A stretch of DNA of 64,000 nucleotides from Larus michahellis (taxonomy: Eukaryota > Chordata > Aves > Charadriiformes > Laridae). A program made the translations under genes and the position numbers. How positions within the stretch are numbered: position 1 is the first letter of the stretch; each line of letters starts with the position of its first letter. The stretch covers positions 44,795,418 through 44,859,417 of the forward strand of contig NC_133901.1 in NCBI RefSeq assembly GCF_964199755.1. Reading direction: 5' to 3'. The notes below the pieces were generated by a model, which was not told where the DNA came from, made no database searches, and was given only the letters and a program-made list of their open reading frames with translations. Shown in pieces: positions 51,601-62,263 of the stretch.

Positions 51601-53199
51601 CCAGGCAAGGAGGAGGAAAGGAGGAATGAAGGAAATGCTCTGTCACAAGGCTGCCAAAAGAAAGCTTTCCTACTTAAGCCTCTGCTTAGGTAGCTTCCCC
51701 CCCCACCCCCCCGCCACAGTCTTCAACCAAAACAGAATTTAGTGGGTTTCTACAAAGAGAACTGAGTTGCATTGGGCAGAAAAGCTGTGCCAGTAAAGAG
51801 AGGGACTCACATGAGTTAAGAAAACAGCTCGGATAGCTTATTGCCCTGTAGTACAAAGAGAAAAATGAGTACCATGTTGTAACAGCAACCATATTTTCTT
51901 GCTACCTCTTTCTCAGGCAACACAACATAATATAACTTGGAGACACCAAGGGTAAGAGTACTTTCAGTGATAGTGGCTTATGTAATTAAGAGACAATATC
52001 AGCATTTCTTACCTCAATACAGCCTGTTGAAATAATCCAGAAGATTACTCTATAAGAGATGAAGAAGCAACATCAGTTATCCTTTTGTATATTTCTCTTG
52101 TTCTGTATTCTTTTAACAAAATTAGAGTAGCAAGAATGTTTCAGTATTCCTACCTCTAAAAGGTCACATGGGTTCCCCAAATCCATCACCTCTCTAAATA
52201 AAGCAGCATAGGTTAGCTCCATTTTATAACCTGTCACATGTTTGTGTCAAAGTTTCAAGAATTTAAGCCTTAATTTGAGCTCAGGGTGGAATAATTTAAT
52301 GTTTAAGTAGACCTCAACAGTTAAGTACTATAAGCCAGGGGAACCAGTAGGGAAATACACTTCATGCACAGTGCTGTTGAGTTGCTGTTAGAGGTTAAAA
52401 GGACTGAAGCACAACAGCAACCTGAGAAATATTCTTCTTTATTCTCTCTTTTTCTAAGAACACCTCTTTCTGAAACTTCCTAGCCAGTCATATTAATTCT
52501 ACTGCTGCAGCTAGTTGTCCATAGCTGCTACTCTTCCACTTCTTCAGCAGCATGGACAGTCTGTGCTGCATGTAGTATGTATAAGAGTCATTTCCACATC
52601 ATTTTACCTGCTGTTTCTCAGTCAAATAGTTTTGCAGCTGCTTTACTAAGATCAGCAGAGCATTCTTCACTGAGTGCCGTATGTATAAACAAGTAGTGTC
52701 ATGCTTGAACCTGTCAACTTCTTAGTCCCTCCAAGTTCTTTAGATGGCCGATGGTACAATAAATAGAGCCTGAAGTGGACTCATCCGTTGATGTTAAACA
52801 AGTTATGTTGTCATGAAAGAATACATAAAAATAATATTAATATTCATGTCATTTACAAATGAGGGATGGTCAAGCAGGATTGCCCTTTTATTATTCTGAC
52901 ACAACTAAACAACTTTATTGTTTCAACAGACTCAGTTTTGTGACTGGACAATGGAGAAAATTTTTCTACTGCCTGATATTTCTTTTCTTTTTTTATTCTC
53001 CAACAGCCTAAATGTCTGTTTGCTTTTTCATCAAATAGGGAAGAATAAAAGAACTATCTAAGCTTAAGCACTCGTGGATCTTCAAGTGTCCTTTTCAGCA
53101 GACAAAGAAGAGGCAGTTTTTAATGGAACTTCTTCCTCTGTGGTAGGAAGGCCAACAGGTATCTCTGCTTCACCCTTTTGTCAATTATTTGAATACAGT
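45671..53199. other. Unassigned AT-rich DNA
   Basis: This holds the C-rich tract at 51696, an A-run with CAAACC words at 47150-47190 and a 9-bp duplication (ATTAAGTC) near 50948. All frames are below 75 codons and have no domain. The less AT-rich stretch at about 47900-48200 is not recognised as a repeat. Confidence 0.6.
51696..51713 (+). repeat. C-rich tract (C8-A-C7-G)
   Basis: Two long C runs are separated by one A, within a short segment that is G-rich on the other strand. It is simple sequence with quadruplex or i-motif potential. Confidence 0.75.
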
Positions 53200-53446
53200 T
53201 GCAAATTGCACATCAGCAAGTACAGGCTGGATGTAAGAGAAAAACATTTTCACAGGAGGATGGCACAGCACCAGAACAGGTGAGCAGTGTGGTTGAGCAA
53301 TCTCCAGCTTTAGAGGTTTTTGGGGACTCAGGTAGACAAAGTCTCAACTAGCCTGATCTACTGTTGGCCAAAGTCCTATTTTGAGCAGGAACTTCAACTT
53401 CATGATCACTAAAGATGCCTCTGAGCCAAAATTTCTATGATTCTGT
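53200..53446 (+). mobile_element. Degenerate CR1 LINE 3' fragment
   Basis: This is a worn CR1 3' end on the plus strand. It shows AGGCTGGATGTAAGAGAAAA (53224-53243), the counterpart of the conserved RLDIRKK coding block. A CACAGCACCAGAACAGGTGA block follows, then the UTR remnant. It ends in TTTCTATGATTCTG (53432-53445), a single copy of the CR1 terminal repeat. Divergence is much higher than in the copy at 38.2 kb, so this is probably an old insertion. The 5' limit is uncertain and could lie up to 130 bp upstream. The 69-codon open frame over 53074-53283 is residual CR1 coding plus flank. Confidence 0.75.
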
Positions 53447-56400
53447 GTAATTGCAGGCAAACTACAGGTCCAACTGAAATTCCTCCTTTGACACATTCCC
53501 AAACCTTGTCTCAGACAGCCGTAGTGAAGCTGTAGTTTTCTGGTATAATCCAGACTTAGTATATTTAATCTATCTATTTATGCCTCAATTTCTCTGTGTG
53601 TAAATTGGGATTAATGTATTGCTCAAGAGCGGCTGTCAGGGTGACACAGCTAAAGAGCGTGAAGTGCTTTGATGTTTTGAGACTTTTTTTCCAAAAGGAA
53701 TTTGAAATCTCAACCCACATATGTCAAAGCACTGTTATCATCATTATTGCATTTTAATTGCTTGGGGAAAAAATACATCCTATGAACAAAAGGATCCGAA
53801 GGTGGCAAACACCCTCTCCTCACTGGCCATCGGTAATACAGGAAAATGTAATTTTTTTTTCCTGAGGTTGTAAAACATCTCAGCATACCCACACAACCTG
53901 CCAAATTCCTGACGCATGCATTGCACGTACAAACATGTCCTAACACATTTTTTCACTAAAGACTTTTCTTAAAAGAAGACAAAATAAGTAACCCTCCCCC
54001 CCAAAATAAAACCAAACCACAAAACAAACCAACAAAAAAAATATACAATATAATTTGTTTTTAAATTACCCCTTATTTATACTTGTTACAGTCTGTTTGA
54101 TAATTTACAGTCAGCCAATATAAAGATGACAAAAGAGGTGTAATCTGCTCAGGATTGTTCAAAACCAGAGAGCAAATATGTCCCTGAACTCTGAAGAAGC
54201 GTAAGTAGAACAGCTACTCTGCTGGAAGCCTGACTGAGGGGGAACAGCAATAAATCAAGCACTATACTTATGAGGAGGATATCTTGCAGTTGCAAGGTCA
54301 GCGTGGGACAATTAAGAGCACTGGATGACCAAAATGTAGACTTTGAGACATTTTCATACTATGTCCAGCAAACGGGGCTTACCATAGAACAGATGTAGTT
54401 TGCAACAAGTAACAGACAAGAAGAAGAGGCTTGCTGCAGTGACACTCTTCACTAGTAAAATAAAAGTAGGCAAACTACTACATTCCTTACATACCTATAG
54501 CATCACTATCATTTCCATCAAGCAACTGTTGTGTCCTTGCAACAATACACTGTAAGCTTGTCTGGGCAGGGAACATGTGTTTACGTAGTGTTGATAAAGA
54601 CACCCTGAATGACCTCCCCTCGGCAGCCAGGCTAATGTTTTTATAAAACTAAGAACAAAATAATTTGTATGCATCCAGATGGCAATGTCATGTAAGCAAT
54701 TCTCCAGAGCAGAGACTAAACTCCACAGGGTACAAGATACACAGCTGTACATTATGAGGATGCTGATGTTATTCTGTGTTGTGTTAGGAAACAATTTTGT
54801 CTAGAGGCTTCACTTTTTCTTTGAGCAACCAAGGTTTGGAGACAGATCCCTGAAAAACGTCATGTTTCATACCTCTGGGCACGATCTCTGCAGCTTGATT
54901 ATTTCTCACTGGTCTTAAGACAGGATAAGTTCTGATATTCCAGTAGCATCTCTCAGTTGCTGAAGGAATCACCCATGATTAGTCATATCAGATGTTGCTG
55001 AAACATCTGCTCTAAAACACCTATATCTTTTGAACCTCCAGTTAGATGTAATACCTGCCCAAAAAGCTACTAGTGTCTCAGAAGTGATGAGTAAAGAAAC
55101 ATACTCTCTTTTTCATGAAGTAATAAATCTAGGCAATAACTGATAGGTTAACAGATGGTTTCTGAATGAAGTATAAGATCCTTGCTAAAAGTGGTCACTA
55201 TTATTCCAGCTCTCCGTAATACATTTTTAATATCTCATGACCACACCCATGTTTTCTAGCAGCTAAGGATAGACCACAATCAGAATTGCACGTACCTTTT
55301 AGTCACTTTTCACTTCTTAATTGCCCATACAAAGACAAGTAAAACTGAACACATAATACGCAATGTGCTCTTGCTTCACGTTATTGAGTACAGGAATATG
55401 CTGACATTTGCAGAAAAGCGGTGTTAAAAATAATGAGTAAGACATCACAATATATGCACGGGAATAACTTAGACACGTCTGCATCATACTGTGTCATGGG
55501 CACAGTTCATCCCAGAGTGGATGTGATCTACATAAAGAACAGCAGAGGTAACCCCTGGGGGGAAGTGCTGAACACAGACACATTTAATTGCCTTGTGGAA
55601 CCTATATTTTACTTGTGAAGTGTTATGCACATAAATGAGGATGTATGAAGGATGTTATTATTTACCTGCTAAGAATACCAACATTCCAGTTGTAAGCATT
55701 TTCGAGTGATTGACTGTCTTCTTTCTTTTTCCTCATGAGCCTTAATGCAGAATATCTCCTGCAAATTACACTGAGGAACTGTTTGCAGGGGTAATTATTC
55801 TTAGTTGTTATTCCTGATTCTTCTTATTCATCATCTGCCATTGGCCCTGCTCTTTTCAAGTAAAAAAGGTACACAGATCTGAATTAGTTTACACTTCTTT
55901 TAAACAGAAGCAGCTAATTCAGACAGTAGCCACACAAGAATTATTTGGGAACAGCTAGCTCCTTTAAACCCAAAATTGTCATAATACAAATCAACTTTAG
56001 GAGATTAGACCTTCATTATGTTCAGTTTTACATCAACGATAGCCCTAAGATCTCATTGTGAACCAGCAGGGGTGAAATGTGAGCATTCAGCTACTGGAAA
56101 CTAGTTTGACAGGTGCAGGGAAATTAAAAAATGTAACTAGAGTAACCACAATGTTCCTAGTCTTAAAAGTATTTCATACTTTAGTTCTTCTGCAGAATGA
56201 CATTGAAAGTGTTGTCAATAGGTTGCTTGGGAGGCAACTACTTACAAGGCTGGAACCAACATTCATAAAGACTGTGTAGGTCCTCCCTATAGGGAGTATT
56301 TTGCATCTGGAGCACAGGGCAAGATTCTGAGAGGACTTTGACCATCTTAAACTCTCTTCGTAACTCTGTTTGCTGTGCCATTATGTATTCTATCAATATG

Positions 56401-56754
56401 CATGCAATTTCTTTCAACTAAAGAATAGAATTAGTCACTAAAAATATAATACAAATAGGCTCTACACAGAATCAGAACAGTTTTTATTCTGGTAGCGGAA
56501 AGAAATGGACATGGACTTCCAGCATGAACAATGTGAGAAACCTTGTTCCTCTATAGTGTTTTTGCTGCCCTTGGCACCTAATGGGGTACAACACCCTGTC
56601 ACGACTTGCAGTTTGAGATACATGCAGAATGCATCACCATGATATTAAAACAAAATAATTAAAAAAAAAGTTGGGGGGGATGGAGAAATCCTGTGAGGAA
56701 CTAGCACTGCTAACCTGATAAGCTCAATAGTGCCACCTGCTGAGAAAAAGTTCA
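53447..56754. other. Unassigned AT-rich DNA
   Basis: An A/C-rich stretch (CCCCCCAAAATAAAACC and following) lies at 53995-54050. The 99-codon minus frame at 54495-54794 shows no known domain. Nothing else is recognised. Confidence 0.6.
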
Positions 56755-56945
56755 AGGCACTTGTGCCTTCGAGGCCAGTGACTCGTTCAGCCAGTACGTC
56801 TCGTTTTACACCGCCTGCGCTGCCACGATCAGATCTTTCCACAGTCCTGCTTTGCATAACACACCGCAGGCAGTACGGCTCCCTTCCCTGCCCGGGTTTC
56901 ATCCTCTTTAAGACGTGGACAAACATAAAGGAGGACAACATCTGT
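56755..56945. other. CpG-dense patch, possible regulatory element or exon
   Basis: At least 11 CpG dinucleotides fall in about 155 bases (56760-56915) in a window otherwise poor in CpG. Both strands are open across it: 78 codons on plus from 56730 and 98 codons on minus ending 56645. Neither translation has a recognisable domain. CpG retention suggests an unmethylated control region, a recently arrived sequence or a GC-rich exon. It is too small for a classical CpG island. Confidence 0.5.
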
Positions 56946-59447
56946 CTGGCAGTTGCCTTGAAATGAGTCTCAGCTGAGGTGCAAGTGAGCTGTGGATTTA
57001 GAAGGTGGCATGTTATCCACCTGTCTCTTCCTCATGTTACAACAGCGGGTTTAAAGGGTCTATCTTCAGATAATTATTTTTTCTTAATACAGCCTCCTCT
57101 CTTAGCTTAATCAGGCTTTTGTCATCCTGCATTAGAAAATGCTAGCAGCTCAAGCAAATAGGCGCTCTTTTCCTTTGTTAGAGCTAAGAGACAAGCTATT
57201 TCAGAGAGATACAATCACAGGGTGCATAAAGGTAAGCAGACACAAAACATAGTTTCCACTGTCAAGCTCATAAAATTGAGGAGACTACAGATCTCCTTCT
57301 GTATGTGAATGATTGTGTTTTCACATCAGAAGGTCTCAATCTATGCCAACACTGGTCAGCTTATACACCAGCTAACACAGCCTTCCTGTTAAACCTCAAA
57401 ACAAAATTCTTACAGACAAGGTCATGCACCAACAAAGGGCAAATACTGCACAGAAGATCCACAACTTCTTTGGGGCTGGACTTATTTCACCATAGTGCCA
57501 TGGCCACTCAGAAACAGGGAAGGATGTTTTTAAGCACCTGAAAGGAGTCCAACCATCAGAAATTTTGCATACCTCCAGAAGACATGGACTATACTTCGTA
57601 GGACATAGCTTGCTGTCCCTATATGCATACACTTAGCATTAGCCTTGACATACATTGCCCTGGAATAGAGGGATAATTCAGGAGCCTGAAGCACATAAAT
57701 TTTGCTTTTTCTTCCCTGCAACATCTTCTCACGGTAAAGACTGAAACAAGAGAGGAAAAAACCCACAAACCACACATCTCCTTTCAAAGTAATGGAACCA
57801 TAAAGAAGAAGGACAAGGCTACAGACAGGGTGATCTGTTTCACAGTTTGTAACCTGTGCTTCCTAGCGTGGAAATGAAGCCTACATGAATAACCTGTTAG
57901 CAAGTCTAATTCAGGAAGTGTTCCAAAGAGAAAAATCAAGTGCAGCTCTAACAGTTTGCGGTACACAGCCTCTAGAGGTACAACAAGGAAGGACATCTTG
58001 ACCCACACATTTTACAATGAATCTGGTAAACTCAGTCAACTGCCAGGAACTATCATGTAATACGAACCAGCAGAAAGCACCCAGTTTCCACTGCACTGAA
58101 CCCAGTAAGTCAGACCTAAGGATTGTCCTTGAAGTCTTTGTAGCCTGGGGGGGGTGGGGAGAAAGTTATGATCAATTAGAGTCCAGGTTGCTAGTCTTAC
58201 TTTATCACTCACATTTCATTACGAAAGGTATTAATTGGGCTTCATGCAAGAAATCTGCCATAATTTTAAATAACTTTAAATAATCAAGTTACAAAATTAA
58301 GTAGCCACAGGTGCTTTGATCCACCCTATTTGGTTTTATCTGTATTTTCTGTTCTAATCCCCATGATCTCTGAATAAGTGAAAACAGAACAGTACATCAA
58401 GCTTTCTAATAAAGGCATTTCTGTGGGGTTTTTTGCTTTCATATGCTGCGTTCCAAAAAACACATCACCAAAACTGCTTGGTGTCCTCCCCCACCACAGC
58501 ACTTTTAAATTGACATAGCTTTTTACACTATTCAGAGAGAAAAAGTAGTTCTTTCCCATAAATATTCACATTCTTAAGCAGTAGTCACATACATTGATGA
58601 TACCTACAATTTCTTAAGTGACTTATCTATAGGAGGGTGCACTAGACTTGGCCATCCCTTCACTTACTAACAGTTTCGTGGAAGAGAGAGAGTTCTCTTT
58701 TTCCTATGATGAAGAATGAATTACAGTCTGAATGGCAGATGCCAACAGTGTGTTAACTATTTATATCAACTCACAGGCAGACTACTATTGAACTTCACAG
58801 TGTTATCCTAATCTTCCTTCCAATTTTTTTCGTTTGTGTAACTATGACATGAACTTTCTACAGGAACACAGAGCGTGTGAAAGCTTTCAAGTGTGACATG
58901 CAGAACTATTTTCATAAGAATTTTGAATGTTATTATCTCTAGTATGCCATATAAGATATCCTGTTCTACAAGCAAAATCTTCCAAAGGAGAAAAAGGTCC
59001 TGTTTTGCCATGGGTCTCCTGATTTCTTTCACCATTTGCAAGCAAATGCAATGCTATTTTGGAGAAAGATTAATCTATTTGTCAGGTGCATGCACTTAAT
59101 TTTCCCAGACATGTTTCAATCTGTACTAATTCTATCCTGATGACTCCTCTGTCAAAATATAATTTCCCCTTTAGTTTCATATGATGAGGAAATTTTATTG
59201 TAATTATCACCAGGGTGAGTATAAGCTGACTTCAATTTTGCTCATGCAAATGTGTATGTACAGGTAAATATGGAATATATGCATTGAAGTGACCGGCTAG
59301 GCAGGTAACCACTAATTTCTGTGGACTGATTTCTATAAGATGTTATCTTAAATAATAAACCAGCATGTCTATTCAGTTCCATAGCAGAGGCAGCTAGAGC
59401 AAACTAGTGAATTCTATACTGGATAAACTGTCTGGTGGAGAGGTATA

Positions 59448-59489
59448 GATAGATACCGGAGAGCTACAGATAGATACCAGAGAGCTACA
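59448..59489 (+). repeat. 21-bp tandem duplication, two copies
   Basis: Two units of 21 bases, GATAGATACCGGAGAGCTAC plus A, then the same with one G to A change, lie head to tail at 59448-59468 and 59469-59489. Confidence 0.9.
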
Positions 59490-59560
59490 TTTCCCTGAGA
59501 TTTAATACATCATATAAGCAGGCTGGTATGTGTTAAAGTTACCTGACATATGTCCTATCT

Positions 59561-59584
59561 AAAAAAAAAAAAAAAAAAAAAAAA
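59561..59584 (+). repeat. A24 homopolymer
   Basis: This run of 24 A lies 331 bases before a run of 31 T at 59916-59946. I see no gene-derived sequence upstream that would make it a retrotransposition tail. Confidence 0.9.
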
Positions 59585-59913
59585 TTAAGCTCAAATTTCA
59601 GCTTACACTTCAAGTCAGTGTAATTTTTTTTCAGGCTGTTTAGGCTTCTTCTGTAAGACAGATGCGTAGCTAAGACAGTAGAATTGTGGCCTCATCAGTT
59701 TACCTAAACTTGCTTTTTTATTCATTTTATAAGGCCTTCAGAGTTGCATAGTACTATTCAGCTAGAAACGGAGGAGAAGAAAAAGGGAATCGTATCCAAA
59801 ACAACAAGGACAGACAGAATAATCTCGAATAGATAATCATATAAAACAATTCTTCAATCATCTCTTTTATTCATGATTTTGTTTTTCCTTATACTTCTGA
59901 AGGGGACAATATG

Positions 59914-59915
<2 letters not shown>

Positions 59916-59946
<31 letters not shown>
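59916..59946 (+). repeat. T31 homopolymer
   Basis: This run of 31 T is the longest homopolymer in the window. Facing the A24 run it forms an inverted pair with a 331-base spacer. Its length in any assembly is likely to be unreliable. Confidence 0.9.
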
Positions 59947-59947
<1 letters not shown>

Positions 59948-61036
59948 AGTTCAGCTTCATTTAAAGATCAGGCCTCATTAATTGCCAAGACAATGGCAGA
60001 CTGAATGTTTTAAGCCTTTTGGGTTTTGAAAGATTTTTCAGCTGATAGAAATTTATGTGAAATTTTGCAAAGAAAAGCCTCACTCATTTTTCAAGATAAC
60101 TTTTTTCTGCCTCTGGATGGTGCTGGCAGAAGGAATAAAAAGCTTCCCTCTATGGAATTTTAGCTCTCCGTGTTAGTGAGGCATGTGAGCAGCCTGATGA
60201 ACAGAGTCATGGAAGTGTCTGTTCTTATTAAGAACTTTAACTTAGATTTCCAAGAGAAAACAAAAACATAGTCAGGGGATGCCAGGGCTATTTATGTAAC
60301 AACATTGCCATGAAATGCAGATGGATATTCTAATGCAGAACAGCAGCACTGATCAGGCAAACAGCCAGGACTGTGCAAAGGTAGGTGTCCACAGAGGCAC
60401 TCAGTACCAGCTTCCATATCCTTTCACAGCATGTGCTGCTACCTGTTATTATTATTCCCATGCTACAAACAGAACCAAGCCATAGAACCCAAGTAATTTG
60501 CCAGAGGAATCAAACCTTTGATTAGAACTCAAAAAAAGCCTGAGCTTACTAAATTAGATTACAGTTAAATTTCACCACCTCGGGTCTTAGGCTTTTCAGT
60601 TGAATACAGGCAAAGATGCACCTTTCGACAAAATTCTGTGCCAACTTTTCAGAAAGCTGCCCCTACCACCTATGGGGGGGATGGCTAATCCCCCCCTTCA
60701 CGTTCTTGGCCCAATGCAATTATGAGATAAAGTGTTCCCAATATAATTTTTTGGCCTGTGATCCTTCATTATTATTCCAAATGAGGCCAAGATGATATAA
60801 ATCATGGTTATAAGGGCTAACCCACTTTCAAATGGAGTCTTTTTAAATATTCACCTATAACACTGTCCTCTGATCTGTTTCTGATCAGATGGTAACTTCA
60901 CAGTCAACAAGAACAAACACAACACTGTAATATTTAAATTATAATGGATGAAGGGACTAAAACTATCAAAGGCTCTGGAAAACAACAGCAAGTTGAGCTC
61001 TTTTTGGTATACATGTAAAGCCAGATACTCTTTACC

Positions 61037-61054
61037 AAAAAAAAAAAAAAAAAA
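61037..61054 (+). repeat. A18 homopolymer
   Basis: Eighteen A follow CTTTACC and precede TCCAGATCC. It is simple sequence with no identified source element. Confidence 0.85.
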
Positions 61055-62243
61055 TCCAGATCCAACCCAAAACTCTTTACAGGAGGAAAACTCATTAGAG
61101 TCCTATTTTATGTCCTATTCTCAATGCTGAAAAGCACATACACACTAAATATCCATTGATCAGCAAGGGCACCCTGTGCAAAGAAAAGTGAACAGACCTT
61201 TAAAGATAGTAAGAATATTAATTTTGTTTGGTAATAAGAGCTTTTCAAATGTTAGGTTTCCCTCTAGAACATTAATAGAGAACAGGATTCTATCTAAATG
61301 CTGTTTGACCTGTCCTCAGGATTTTAACTGAAACATTTAATCCATGTTATAAATTTCTATATGATTTAAAAAAAAAAAAGTGTGGCCTAAGACCACAAGG
61401 ACCACTATTTCCACAGCTATACAATCTACTCTTTTGACAGACCTGTAATATGCCCAAATGTGCAAACAGGAGTCATTGCTCATCACCTTCATAGTATAAC
61501 TGCTTTGGCATTGTGTAAAGGAGACATTTACCTTACCAGTATTATGCTACACCATAGCAAGCCAGAAAATCATAGAACTCCTGCAAACGCGAAAAAGGAA
61601 CTAGAAATGGTATATAGTCATGCCAATGAAGGCAGGTATGCAATGCTCAAAAGTTAACATTACAAAATGGATTACCTTCACATAACTGGATGCGAGAAAA
61701 ATATATCAGGGACTTCTCATACAGTACAAGGTTTCATCTTGCAAGCTATTGTTGACTTTGTATTTGGGACTTCTCCTTTGCTTTGAGTTTCCCCATTCTT
61801 GATCTCATCGTAGACATTCATCAGTTTCTCAAACTTCTTTGGGAAGCTTTTCTTTTTTTCCCCTAAATCTTAAGTCAAACTACCATGAAGGTTTACATTT
61901 TTTCCCCCTATATTGGTAATAGACATGTGTTAATTGTTTGCCTTTTTTTTTTTCCAAGATTGTAACTTTGTTCTTGTTGAGCTGCTAAAAGAAACATAAT
62001 TGTCTAACTGCTATTCAGATTGTTTTTCTTATGTGCCTGCAAGTTGTCCACTGAAGTACGACAGTGATTACCTAAAATGCACAAGATTTTTCCTGATTTG
62101 CTTTCGGTTCTGTTGACCTCATTTTGCTGGGTGCCAACAGAAATTCTTGATGGTAATAGCAGTAGACAAGAGATTGCAAGAATTCTCTATGGAAGGTCTC
62201 AGGGCAGCATGAAATCAGATACACAGGACTCCCAGAGAACTGA

Positions 62244-62263
62244 TTAAGGGTCTTGACCCTTAA
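62244..62263. repeat. Perfect inverted repeat TTAAGGGTC/GACCCTTAA
   Basis: Two perfect 9-bp arms (62244-62252 and 62255-62263) are separated only by TT, a near-palindrome that could bind a dimeric protein or arise by chance. Confidence 0.8.

Noticed and set aside
54495..54794. 99-codon minus-strand open frame
   Set aside because: It resembles no known family, and a single frame of this length is expected by chance in 64 kb.
59300..59584. Possible processed pseudogene ending in the A24 run
   Set aside because: No coding-like or RNA-gene-like sequence is found upstream, and no flanking duplication was evident.
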